From a virus, in the IMG/VR virus record IMGVR_UViG_3300049719_000158, positions 25,732 to 89,731 of that record: a DNA stretch of 64,000 bases; one strand, written 5' to 3'. Under the pieces are notes generated by a model. It was not told the origin of the DNA and searched no databases. It saw nothing but the letters and a program-made list of their open reading frames with translations. Position 1 is the stretch's first letter, and each line of letters begins with the position of its first letter. A program made the translations under genes and the position numbers. Below, in pieces: positions 17,646 through 24,875 of the stretch.

Positions 17646-18015
17646 ATACGTCCTTCACTTTTTTAAAATAACACTTCATTGATGTTATGTACTCACGCTT
17701 GTTGACGTAATATGCATCACTGTTTTCCTTCTTACCACACAATCTGTTCAAGTAACCACACGTTGGACACACGAATTGTCCTTCGTCCTCTTTCCAATAA
17801 TCACCCACCTGAACTGAATAGGGCGCAACGTAGAAGTGTGTCTGAATGTACGTTAGGTCTGACACCTTGTGCAACGTGTTGCAGCCTTTGTTTTTGTACC
17901 ACGGTGAACAACATCTTATGAGAACTTGTGAATGAAGTGCTTCAATTAACGAATTAATGTCACATCTTTTCTGCTCAAGTTGAGTTATTTTCTTTTCAAT
18001 CAGTTCGTTGTTCAT
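17632..18015 (-). CDS. zinc-ribbon hypothetical protein, 127 aa
   Basis: Start chosen at the ATG giving MNNELIEKKI rather than a TTG four codons earlier. Cysteines at CCSPWYKNKGC and FVCPTCGYLNRLCG suggest one or two zinc sites. Helical N-terminus. Conserved phage protein of unknown role. Confidence 0.65.
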   Translation of the reverse strand: MNNELIEKKITQLEQKRCDINSLIEALHSQVLIRCCSPWYKNKGCNTLHKVSDLTYIQTHFYVAPYSVQVGDYWKEDEGQFVCPTCGYLNRLCGKKENSDAYYVNKREYITSMKCYFKKVKDVYDDR

Positions 18016-18019
18016 TACG

Positions 18020-18106
18020 TTATCCAATCATCTGAAACACGATCCACGAGTATCCCGCAACGATACCGGAGACCAAAAACAACGCGTCAAAAATGTAATT
18101 CTTCAT
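18020..18106 (-). CDS. 28-aa membrane peptide
   Basis: MKNYIFDALFLVSGIVAGYS and a short tail form one transmembrane helix. A strong AGGAGT lies 5 bases before the ATG, better than most sites in the window, so I consider it translated. Role unknown; small membrane peptides of this kind occur in many large phages. Confidence 0.5.
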   Translation of the reverse strand: MKNYIFDALFLVSGIVAGYSWIVFQMIG

Positions 18107-18114
18107 GTGAACTC

Positions 18115-18285
18115 CTACTTACGATTGTAATCAAACCTGTCACTGCGCACTTCTATCACGCCCATTTGTGCAAGGTAACAAATTATTGCTTCACGCACAA
18201 CGCCACCCTTTTGGCCGGTTGTCATGGCATATGCTTGTAGCTTTTCGTACAAGTCATTGTCGATGACATCAGACACTTCCTTCAC
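18115..18285 (-). CDS. small RHH/CopG-like protein, 56 aa
   Basis: Starts with GTG inside the stop of the FmdB gene (GTGA overlap): VKEVSDVIDNDLYEKLQAYA, then TTGQKGGVVREAIICYLAQM. The strand-helix-helix pattern, with REAI/xxYL spacing, resembles ribbon-helix-helix repressors. DNA binding is inferred. Confidence 0.5.
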   Translation of the reverse strand: MKEVSDVIDNDLYEKLQAYAMTTGQKGGVVREAIICYLAQMGVIEVRSDRFDYNRK

Positions 18286-18503
18286 TTTTCACATCCCTTG
18301 CAATTGCCTTCACACTTTACATTTGAACTATACCCATCCTTGTACCAATGCTGTCCCTTTAGCACGAATGACGTTCCAGCAATTTGTCGCTTCAACGCAG
18401 GCTGACCGCACGCTTCACACGTCGTCAAGGGTTCGGCTGTGATGCGTTGCTCAACTTCAAATTCTTTGTTGCATGAAGTACAAACGTAGGGATAAGTGGG
18501 CAC
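18282..18503 (-). CDS. FmdB-family zinc ribbon protein
   Basis: 73 residues: MPTYPYVCTSCNKEFEVEQR, then TTCEACGQPALKRQIAGTSF with VLKGQHWYKDGY. The two CxxC pairs and the RQI.GTSFVLKG motif define the FmdB putative regulatory family. The C-terminal CEGNCKGCEK is an extra Cys cluster. Such proteins are frequent in T4-like marine phages. The biochemical role is not established. Confidence 0.85.
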   Translation of the reverse strand: MPTYPYVCTSCNKEFEVEQRITAEPLTTCEACGQPALKRQIAGTSFVLKGQHWYKDGYSSNVKCEGNCKGCEK

Positions 18504-18537
18504 AGGTGATTTTCCTTTGTAATTACAATATCACACG

Positions 18538-19356
18538 TCACAAGTAGTTACACAAAACTTTCACTTCTTCATCAGTTAAGTCTTTCCATTCTTTGTCACG
18601 TAGCCTATTCAACAAACTGCCTTTGCATTGTCCGCAAGTCAACTTTCGAATGTCAGTGACAATGCGTTGTTTGAGCTCCTCAGGATTAACCCAATTTCCA
18701 ACGTTTGTGCACGAAGTCGAAAGGTGTGTTTTAAGAGGTTTCATGAGTTTAACGTCTTTTGACAAAGATATACGAATAAGTTTCATATTGTGTTCATGAA
18801 AGTATTCATTTTGTTTTATGTCAATCAACATTTTGTGATGTATTTGACCATCACGTGGCGTACGATGTTTTGCAATTTCTTCTATTGGTCTATCAAGACC
18901 ATGCCAATATGGGCCGTCATATTGAATGTATGTATCAATTGTATTCACGTAAAAATCAATTGCCCATATTGTTGATTACTTTTTGTTTCGTTCACCAAAA
19001 TCTTTGTCTAAGAAACGTGCACTTTCCATATATTTGTATGAACGTTGTTCAATGAGTGTTAATTCATCACCATGAACAAATTTAAGTACACGATCAATTT
19101 GTTCATAAGTAAATGTTTTTTGTGTTTTAAAATTTGAACGATTACATCCTAATAGTAATCGAAGTGGTGTTGTTTTAAACGTACCGCGTTTGCTATCAAC
19201 GCACGTGCAACGTCTCGCTATTGAAACATATGTTTCGTCAATAAGAGTAATTGTATTTCCGTGAAGAGATTTAATGAACTCTTTTATGTCGTCAAGCGTA
19301 TATTTCACAATCCCATAATTTCCATTGCTTTTTGCGTCGTAGCTTCGTATGAACAT
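18538..19356 (-). pseudogene. decayed EDxHD homing endonuclease with internal deletion
   Basis: The upstream frame (18976-19356) contains two repeats of the GNTITLIDETYVSIARRCTC type found in the intact 26.8-kb enzyme. The next frame resumes at TIWAIDFYVNTIDTYIQYDG and PYWHGLDR (nuclease core), skipping the middle of the protein. The last 68 codons (from MKPLKTHLSTS, 18538-18744), with LTCGQCKGSLLNRLRDKEW, do not resemble the endonuclease. They may be a separate gene or the broken host gene. Confidence 0.65.
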
Positions 19357-20576
19357 CGTTCTCTAATAACACGTTGCAAATTGTTTAAATGTTGTTGTTT
19401 TGATACTTGAAACGTATTCAATAGTTTATCGAGTGTATCAATAAAGTTTGAAAAATCTGGATTATACAAGAATGGATAACCCGCTTCTTTCGCTATTGCT
19501 GCGTATTCGTTACAATTTGCCCATATGGGCATCATACCAAGCGTTATACACTCTCTTGATGCAGTTCCTCCATACGTATCAACATCGTACGCGCCTATTA
19601 CAACGTGTGAATTTTTTGCAACAAATTTATATTCGTTTCTATTAAACGCATTGCCGCCAATACTAATATAGCCATGTGCGCCACACTTTTCTTCAAGTTG
19701 TTTATTTGAAAATTTCTGATTAGGATTTCCTGCGATAACAACAAAATCTTGTCGATGTTTGTAAAGTTTCGGAAGAATTTCAAACATAAATTTCATACCT
19801 CGAGTAAAATCATTACTTCCGGTACTGATACGATTAGGAAAAAACAGAATTTTCTTTCCCTTCGTCTTTTGTTCAAACTCACACATATCGAAACGTACGT
19901 TGTCATAATTTATTTCGGACGTAATTTCTGCAATCGAATATCCATCGTCATAGGGTGAGCTCTTCTTCATGATTTCGTCAACGACTTTATCCTGTAAAAC
20001 TTCTCTTGCATCATCTTCAAACTGATCAAGCGCCGTTTGACACTGCCAGAAATTATAATCAGCTTTTTGCGCCGCCTCAAGTTGTCCCAACCAAATTGAC
20101 GCTTCTTCAGGAAATTTTGGATTTGTTGGACAATCAATAAAATGTGCATGGACAACAAATTTTGGCGTATAACCAGCGCGTAAAAAGAATAATGCCTTAT
20201 AGTGCCTCAATAATAGTGGATCGTTAACATAAACGATATCATAGCGCATGTTTGTGTACGGCTTCATGCGTGTTAAGCTAAGTGCTTCGTCCATTTCGTC
20301 TATGTTGAAATCGTAACGCGTTGCAAGTGCGTTTGGAATGACACGATGTGCCTTGTAAAGGACCATCCCTCCACCTTGAAATAAGTCAGGATTTATTTGT
20401 TCCGGTTGTTCAACGAGTTGTTCACGAAGTGGCCCTGTGATGTCAATCAGGAGATTGGGAGACAATTTCAACATCTCTCGAATTCGTCCGACACACATCT
20501 GCCAGCCGCTGTCTTGTCCTAACCCTGCTTTACCATTAATAAAATTGCTTAATTGCGTTTGGAAAAGTACTCGCAT
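19305..20576 (-). CDS. GT-B fold glycosyltransferase (GT4-like)
   Basis: 423 residues. The N-terminal half is an acceptor-type Rossmann domain (MRVLFQTQLSNFINGKAGLG). The C-terminal half has KILFFPNRISTG, DFVVIAGNP, HGYISIGG, and a donor-binding segment YGGTASRECITLGMMPIWAN with GYPFLYN, characteristic of GT4-like enzymes (the E in RE, and a GG before it). It would transfer a nucleotide-activated sugar. With hydroxymethylcytosine chemistry nearby it is a candidate DNA glycosyltransferase, but capsid or surface glycosylation is equally possible. Confidence 0.75.
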   Translation of the reverse strand: MRVLFQTQLSNFINGKAGLGQDSGWQMCVGRIREMLKLSPNLLIDITGPLREQLVEQPEQINPDLFQGGGMVLYKAHRVIPNALATRYDFNIDEMDEALSLTRMKPYTNMRYDIVYVNDPLLLRHYKALFFLRAGYTPKFVVHAHFIDCPTNPKFPEEASIWLGQLEAAQKADYNFWQCQTALDQFEDDAREVLQDKVVDEIMKKSSPYDDGYSIAEITSEINYDNVRFDMCEFEQKTKGKKILFFPNRISTGSNDFTRGMKFMFEILPKLYKHRQDFVVIAGNPNQKFSNKQLEEKCGAHGYISIGGNAFNRNEYKFVAKNSHVVIGAYDVDTYGGTASRECITLGMMPIWANCNEYAAIAKEAGYPFLYNPDFSNFIDTLDKLLNTFQVSKQQHLNNLQRVIRERCSYEATTQKAMEIMGL

Positions 20577-20588
20577 ATGCTTCCTATT

Positions 20589-20816
20589 TTAATCACTGAC
20601 CAAATTTTTGTTAAGCATTCCACGTTTTCGAACGCTGTAATTCACGTATCCTCTGCGTCTATGCGGAAACTTATGTAAGTCTATGTTCATATCGTCCCAT
20701 ATGACGTCCCACAAAGGCGTGCTCATCGACCAATACGCATCATCGTTCTCGCCAGCGTCGATTGAACACTGTACAATTAGATTGTAAATTTGTTGAGAAT
20801 TACGTGCCAAATTCAT
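20589..20816 (-). CDS. small hypothetical protein, 75 aa
   Basis: Contains PLWDVIWDDMNIDLHKFPHR and a basic tail. Overlaps the gene upstream by 17 bases. Unknown family. Confidence 0.55.
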   Translation of the reverse strand: MNLARNSQQIYNLIVQCSIDAGENDDAYWSMSTPLWDVIWDDMNIDLHKFPHRRRGYVNYSVRKRGMLNKNLVSD

Positions 20817-21072
20817 GTTCAGCAGTTATTTGTGTCATGTACCAAATCGCCATTTTCAATGGACAATATTTATCAAGTAAAATTTCAGTGCAAATATTCA
20901 ATTCCAACAAACATAATTTTGTGTAATTCCACTTATCACGACGAATTTGTTCATGCGTGAACTGTGGAAAATCTTTCAGTGTTCCATCAATTGGATGGTA
21001 CCACTGTGGGTCGTCTTTGTACGCGTAAGACGCATATTGCATATCATGTTCATGGTGACATAATTCTAACAT
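20800..21072 (-). CDS. hypothetical protein, 90 aa
   Basis: Begins MLELCHHEHDMQYASYAYKD; several His/Cys/Trp residues, then a helical C-terminal half (WNYTKLCLLELNICTEILLD). Its start overlaps the stop of a 44-residue gene upstream. Confidence 0.55.
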   Translation of the reverse strand: MLELCHHEHDMQYASYAYKDDPQWYHPIDGTLKDFPQFTHEQIRRDKWNYTKLCLLELNICTEILLDKYCPLKMAIWYMTQITAEHEFGT

Positions 21073-21200
21073 TTCACGAACTCCATGATCGTCTTCACGA
21101 TCTCGTGTTGCTTGTCTTCAAGGATTGTCTCATATCGTCCATTCAAATGCTCTTCATCGCTACACTTCACGACCATTTCGTCAGTGAACACACGTAACAT
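21066..21200 (-). CDS. small hypothetical protein, 44 aa
   Basis: MLRVFTDEMVVKCSDEEHLN and a helical C-terminus ending MEFVKC. It fits exactly between two genes and overlaps the next start by 7 bases. No domain recognised. Confidence 0.5.
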   Translation of the reverse strand: MLRVFTDEMVVKCSDEEHLNGRYETILEDKQHEIVKTIMEFVKC

Positions 21201-21201
21201 A

Positions 21202-21447
21202 TTATTTTCTTTTCTGGACACTTTCACGATAACGTTTAAGTAATTTATTGATCGAACTACTTGAACAATTCAGCATTTTTGCGATATTATCGACTGACAT
21301 TGTTTTTCGAAACTTAGCTACTTTTTCGTCATCAAGTTTTAATAACTTACCACGTGGTAAACGTTTATTTGTGACAAATATACCCGCATTAGATGCATTT
21401 TTTAAAATTTTGGTAATTTCTTTAAATGAACAGTCATAAGCATTCAT
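21202..21447 (-). CDS. small helix-turn-helix protein, 81 aa
   Basis: The C-terminal half, KFRKTMSVDNIAKMLNCSSS then INKLLKRY, is a resolvase-type helix-turn-helix; the N-terminal half is basic. It directly follows the GIY-YIG/kinase fusion, sharing one base. It may be an accessory DNA-binding module left by a homing endonuclease or a small regulator. Confidence 0.55.
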   Translation of the reverse strand: MNAYDCSFKEITKILKNASNAGIFVTNKRLPRGKLLKLDDEKVAKFRKTMSVDNIAKMLNCSSSSINKLLKRYRESVQKRK

Positions 21448-22490
21448 TATTTCACCATATGTACAGCCGCTATTTTTTTGTGCATTACTTCAGGCCATTC
21501 AATAAATTCAAGCACCTCTTTTACTTGACGATCTAAATCTTCGTCATCAACATAAAGTATATGAACGTTACCATGTGACCAGTTTTTAAAACAATGATAA
21601 AGTTCTGAAATATATGTTAACGCTTTTTCATTTATTGTTGGGTCTAAATCATCACATATTCCAACAAATGATTTTCTGGTGCATATCAAAATTTTTGCAC
21701 CAATTTTGGTGTAATCATAATCTAACTTACGTAACATCCTCAAATCTGTTTCACGCTTAAAATATTGTGCATAAACCCATTCACACATATATGCACGATC
21801 AACTAATACACTTGTACACAATTGATATAATACATCCACAAAACGTGGTTCTGCATATCGTATTTCATTAATAAATCTATCTTGAGATAACAAGAAATTT
21901 TCATGTTCGTTTGAAACTTTAAAATAATTTATTCCTGTTATACGTTCAATTTCTCTAAGAATTGTTGTTTTTCCACATCTATCGGGTCCACCGCATAAAA
22001 GAACAACTTGTTGAGGATTTCCTCGACGATTTGTTCGTTCTTGAGCATTTTTGTGTTTTATACGATCTTCTTCTGACCACTTACGACCCATTCCTGCTTT
22101 ACTTAAATTTGAATGAGTTTCAGTGGAAACAATTCTGTGCCACGACGACATTTTTAATTTTGTTTCAAACGTCATTTCGCACCCGCACATTCCTTCACCT
22201 CCACGTGTCATATTGTATCCTTTGTCAGGATAATCATATATGAACGTTTGGTGCTCAGAAATTAGACGAATTTCTGCACTTTTTGCTTCTTCGCAAGAAG
22301 CAAATTCACCCAATATTTCATGTATCCATGCATCAATACCGTATTTTTGTATTGCTCTATGAAAAGCGTATTTTGATCCTCGCTTTGCTGATTTAATATG
22401 TCCTCGCCAGCATTCACTAATAGATGAATTAGTCCATCCAATGTACGCTTTTCCGTTAGTTGAATTTGTATGTTTATATACAAGAGGCAT
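21447..22490 (-). CDS. GIY-YIG/NUMOD3 endonuclease fused to P-loop nucleotide kinase
   Basis: 347 residues from MPLVYKHTNSTNGKAYIG. Residues 1-100 are a GIY-YIG nuclease (VYKHTNSTNGKAYIGWT, FHRAIQKYGIDAW, GYNMTRGGEG). About 110-170 are NUMOD3-like (MTFETKLKMSSWHR, KWSEEDRIKHKNAQERTNRR). From about 175 on it is a P-loop kinase: VVLLCGGPDRCGKTTILREI (Walker A), VLVDRAYMCEWVYAQYF (DR motif), ILICTRKSF. The second part resembles phage thymidylate-kinase-like dNMP kinases. Either an endonuclease inserted in frame at the 5' end of a kinase gene, or it is a true bifunctional protein. Confidence 0.7.
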   Translation of the reverse strand: MPLVYKHTNSTNGKAYIGWTNSSISECWRGHIKSAKRGSKYAFHRAIQKYGIDAWIHEILGEFASCEEAKSAEIRLISEHQTFIYDYPDKGYNMTRGGEGMCGCEMTFETKLKMSSWHRIVSTETHSNLSKAGMGRKWSEEDRIKHKNAQERTNRRGNPQQVVLLCGGPDRCGKTTILREIERITGINYFKVSNEHENFLLSQDRFINEIRYAEPRFVDVLYQLCTSVLVDRAYMCEWVYAQYFKRETDLRMLRKLDYDYTKIGAKILICTRKSFVGICDDLDPTINEKALTYISELYHCFKNWSHGNVHILYVDDEDLDRQVKEVLEFIEWPEVMHKKIAAVHMVK

Positions 22491-22529
22491 GTGACAATAT
22501 TCTATTCTAACCAACGACAATTGTACACA

Positions 22530-22664
22530 CTACAATAACTTAAACTCTGGATGTTCTTCGAGAAGAACACGCATTGCAACGTCGTAGTCGTTCGGTTCAA
22601 TGAACGAAAATCTCAATGCCCACCCAAGTGCTTCATGAATGATATCAAATTCCTTTTAAGACAT
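22530..22664 (-). pseudogene. small gene with nonsense codon at position 3
   Basis: ATG TCT TAA is followed in the same frame by KEFDIIHEALGWALRFSFIE and PNDYDVAMRVLLEEHPEFKLL, a plausible 44-residue protein. Its ATG immediately follows the stop of the gene upstream (TAAATG). A single T for A change would convert Lys3 to stop. It may be a point mutation, a sequence error, or translation from a non-ATG codon. Confidence 0.4.
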
Positions 22665-22802
22665 TTAATTGTCTTCCTTTTCGTCAGGAACGTTCAAAAA
22701 CACGTACATCGACAATAATGCCAAGACTATTGCGACGAACAACCACGCGTCTTGCGTCATGTGTGGCCATTGAAAGTGAACGAGCCACGTTGGGGGCTTC
22801 AT
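22665..22802 (-). CDS. 45-aa single-pass membrane protein
   Basis: Starts in an ATGA overlap with the winged-helix gene. MTQDAWLFVAIVLALLSMYV is one transmembrane helix followed by an acidic tail (PDEKEDN). No function known. Confidence 0.5.
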   Translation of the reverse strand: MKPPTWLVHFQWPHMTQDAWLFVAIVLALLSMYVFLNVPDEKEDN

Positions 22803-23104
22803 TGTTCGACGATGCTACGCACCGCCTCAGAGAAGTTTGTGAAAGCTTGCTTTGCGACGAGGCCTATGTACCATCCTATGCCTCCAAACGACAACTTATA
22901 CGCATAACCTCCGCGCTTGCCTGCGTTATCAATGCGGGCAACGAGTTGTTCGTCGTGCATCTTCTTCAACGCGCTCGCAACAGTCGCAGAAGACAGATGC
23001 GTAGAAAAAATTTTGTTGAGTTCAGCAACTAACTGAGCGCACGTCATTGATTTTGGCGAACGTCCGAGAATTATTAAAAGTTGCTGTCGAATGGTGAGCG
23101 TCAT
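22799..23104 (-). CDS. winged-helix protein, 101 aa
   Basis: LTIRQQLLIILGRSPKSMTC then AQLVAELNKIFSTHLSSATV and LVARIDNAGKRGGYAYKLSF form a classical winged helix (helix-turn-helix plus beta wing). The C-terminal ~30 residues are hydrophobic helices. A transcriptional regulator is likely by fold; its targets are unknown. Confidence 0.6.
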   Translation of the reverse strand: MTLTIRQQLLIILGRSPKSMTCAQLVAELNKIFSTHLSSATVASALKKMHDEQLVARIDNAGKRGGYAYKLSFGGIGWYIGLVAKQAFTNFSEAVRSIVEQ

Positions 23105-23155
23105 AAACTTACCTTTTCTTGTTTTTCTTTTCTACTTTCGAATCCAAGCTTTTTT

Positions 23156-23356
23156 CTATTTGCGTTCCAATATTGCAATTTGCAACGTTGCGTAGTCATC
23201 GCCCATGTGATGCCCACACACAGGATAAACGTGCCTGTAACCTATCATAAGATATGCTCCTCGTGGATTTGGACACCCGCACTGCAAACACCAAACAAAG
23301 CGCTTTCGCCACGTGCATCGGTGCCATAAAGCAAATCGCCATCCAACATGTGTCAT
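23156..23356 (-). CDS. small Cys/His/Trp-rich protein, 66 aa
   Basis: MTHVGWRFALWHRCTWRKRF, CLQCGCPNPRG and VCGHHMGDD suggest a zinc-binding fold. Its ATG overlaps the end of the lipoprotein gene. Unknown family. Confidence 0.5.
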   Translation of the reverse strand: MTHVGWRFALWHRCTWRKRFVWCLQCGCPNPRGAYLMIGYRHVYPVCGHHMGDDYATLQIAILERK

Positions 23357-23595
23357 CACTTGCACTCTTTACAATAAGTCTCGCATAGACTATGCTCACA
23401 ACACCACTTCTTTTCACACCCTGAAACGACCCAAAACTTGGGTTCACTAAACGCTTTTGAGTACGTGCCCTTGAAACCTGAGACAAACGTGAGGTTGGTG
23501 CACTTCGTCATGTATTGACTTATTTGCATACGATCGTCGTATGAAATGCAGCTGAACAAAGATAAAGAAACGAGCATTGCTAGAATTGTTTTCAT
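23356..23595 (-). CDS. putative lipoprotein, 79 aa
   Basis: N-terminal MKTILAMLVSLSLFSCISYD is a signal peptide with a lipobox-like LFSC. The mature part has eight Cys, mostly as CEKKWCCEHSLCETYCKEC at the end, so disulfides are likely after export. It could be a superinfection-exclusion or lysis accessory protein, which is inference from its location class. Confidence 0.6.
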   Translation of the reverse strand: MKTILAMLVSLSLFSCISYDDRMQISQYMTKCTNLTFVSGFKGTYSKAFSEPKFWVVSGCEKKWCCEHSLCETYCKECK

Positions 23596-23779
23596 TTTAC
23601 TATCCTAAACTTCGGTCGCATCGGTGTATCATCGTCGGGTGAGTGAATGCTTTCAATGTATGTTTTAAACTCCTGCTCGCAGGGCACGCTGTTCGAGTCG
23701 GGCACCCACGCACCGTTGATGGGAGGAACTTGCTTGAACGCAAGACGCGAATGTTTCGCTTGAGCTCTTCGGTAGACAT
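23592..23779 (-). pseudogene. small gene with apparent frameshift
   Basis: An ATG opens MSTEELKRNIRVLRSSKF. The better protein-like reading downstream is in another frame: FKQVPPINGAWVPDSNSVPC then EQEFKTYIESIHSPDDDTPM, ending in an ATGA overlap with the lipoprotein gene. The 188-base span is not a multiple of three. One indel would join the halves into a protein of about 61 residues. Confidence 0.4.
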
Positions 23780-23782
23780 TAA

Positions 23783-24049
23783 TTATCTTTCAATCATTGT
23801 CTGACACCAGCCAAGTTCATCGTCGTTCAGTGACACGTCGCTCTCAAACCCGTCCTTGTCGAACACGTGAACTGTCTTCTCGACGTCAGATGGGAGCACA
23901 ACAAAGTTCTTGTCGCTCCACGAAAGCTTGTCGTCGTCGAAATCATCGCCGTCCCAGTTGACTGCGAGCTCAAAGTCTCGCGTCTTTGGTCGAAACTCAA
24001 TCATGACGTAGCCGAACGAGTGATGCGTAGTCAACGTGATGTTGTTCAT
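23783..24049 (-). CDS. hypothetical protein, 88 aa
   Basis: Acidic beta-type protein, LAVNWDGDDFDDDKLSWSDK in the middle. No family recognised. Good reading frame with same-strand neighbours. Confidence 0.55.
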   Translation of the reverse strand: MNNITLTTHHSFGYVMIEFRPKTRDFELAVNWDGDDFDDDKLSWSDKNFVVLPSDVEKTVHVFDKDGFESDVSLNDDELGWCQTMIER

Positions 24050-24078
24050 GAAATCAATATATCACAATTCTCAAAAGA

Positions 24079-24402
24079 TTACACCTTCCATGGATTTTTA
24101 ATCGCTAATGCTTGAGCTGCGCGGCGCTTTACACGAACGTGTTTTTCTTTGAGACAATCGATCAAATGAAAATATTTTCCATGATTTTCATTCTCTTCAA
24201 AGTCTATTTCGTCCTGTATGTCCCACTGCCGGCGCACTAATGCTGCAACTCGAAAGTCCCAGCCTTTGCGAAGCTGATTGCGAATTGAACGTTCTACAAT
24301 TTCAACGTCGGCGCAATCATATGCATCTGTGGCTTTGTAAGGTGTTAGTTTCATTTTATTCTTCCATTTTTGATCAGGCTTCGAATACTTCTTCAAGTTC
24401 AT
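24079..24402 (-). CDS. HEAT-like hypothetical protein, 107 aa
   Basis: Start fixed by an ATGA overlap with the small zinc protein upstream (MNLKKYSKPDQKW). RNQLRKGWDFRVAALVRRQW and KEKHVRVKRRAAQALAIKNP look like paired HEAT-type helices. Similar HEAT segments occur in the proteins at 50.9 and 56.4 kb. Role unknown. Confidence 0.55.
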   Translation of the reverse strand: MNLKKYSKPDQKWKNKMKLTPYKATDAYDCADVEIVERSIRNQLRKGWDFRVAALVRRQWDIQDEIDFEENENHGKYFHLIDCLKEKHVRVKRRAAQALAIKNPWKV

Positions 24403-24545
24403 TCGTCGTATCCATCTAAAATCCAAAAACACGTCGTGCACAGTGCACCGCCAAACTTTGGCGACGAAGGTTCTTTGAGAGGTAACTTGCAGCACTGACA
24501 CTCATGTTCAAGTTCTTCAGGTTCTTCTTTTTCTTCTTCAATCAT
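24399..24545 (-). CDS. 48-aa zinc-binding protein
   Basis: MIEEEKEEPEELEHECQCCK and GGALCTTCFWILDGYDE: an acidic start, then CxCC and CxxC that could hold one zinc ion. Its TGA overlaps the next ATG. No named family. Confidence 0.55.
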   Translation of the reverse strand: MIEEEKEEPEELEHECQCCKLPLKEPSSPKFGGALCTTCFWILDGYDE

Positions 24546-24563
24546 TGAATGATAATACCACAC

Positions 24564-24719
24564 TCACCAATGTTTTACACAAAACCACCCTTCACATGGA
24601 GCGGCGCGTAAGTCTCCAGGGCCTGCAATGTTGCCAAGAAAACGCCCACACTCAGTACAATACGGGTGCACAATTTCAAACTCGCAACCTCTTCCAAACC
24701 ATATAACAATGGCTTCCAA
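24564..24719 (-). pseudogene. truncated zinc-ribbon gene beside IS relic
   Basis: The frame reads EAIVIWFGRGCEFEIVHPYC, TECGRFLGNIAGPGDLRAAP and CEGWFCVKHW. It is a clear treble-clef or ribbon pattern but has no ATG: a stop precedes it at about 24726 and only a TTG is available. Relic IS605 terminal sequence begins ~50 bases upstream, so the 5' end was probably lost to that insertion. Confidence 0.45.
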
Positions 24720-24774
24720 TCGCGTTTAAACATCTTAATTTTAATATTAATCAACGCATTCGGTGTTGTACAAA

Positions 24775-24835
24775 TTATTTTACGAAAAAGACAATTCATG
24801 TCATCCCACGATGGGATGACTATTCTTGTCAAAGT
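24775..24835 (+). repeat. relic IS200/IS605 terminus (hairpin)
   Basis: GTCATCCCACGATGGGATGA plus C is a perfect 9-bp stem with a CGA loop, followed by CTATTCTTGTCAAAG-like sequence. The 60-base block, including CAATTCATG before and GAACATAAA after, matches the block just downstream of tnpA at 60.63-60.69 kb. It is interpreted as an orphan left end of the same IS family. Confidence 0.6.
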
Positions 24836-24875
24836 CTCGAACATAAAAAGCTCAACAACCACGTCAACAACTTTT

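Noticed and set aside
23196-23486. A 96-codon minus-strand frame overlapping the putative lipoprotein gene.
   Set aside because: It overlaps two better-supported genes in other frames and has atypical composition.
23685-23710. T-arm-like GTTCGAGTC sequence suggesting a tRNA.
   Set aside because: No acceptor stem, D-arm or anticodon arm can be folded around it, and it lies in a small coding sequence.
24575-24862. A 95-codon minus-strand frame across the IS relic.
   Set aside because: It starts at GTG, runs antisense through the IS605 terminus and overlaps a better zinc-ribbon reading (24564-24719) in another frame; composite, not a gene.
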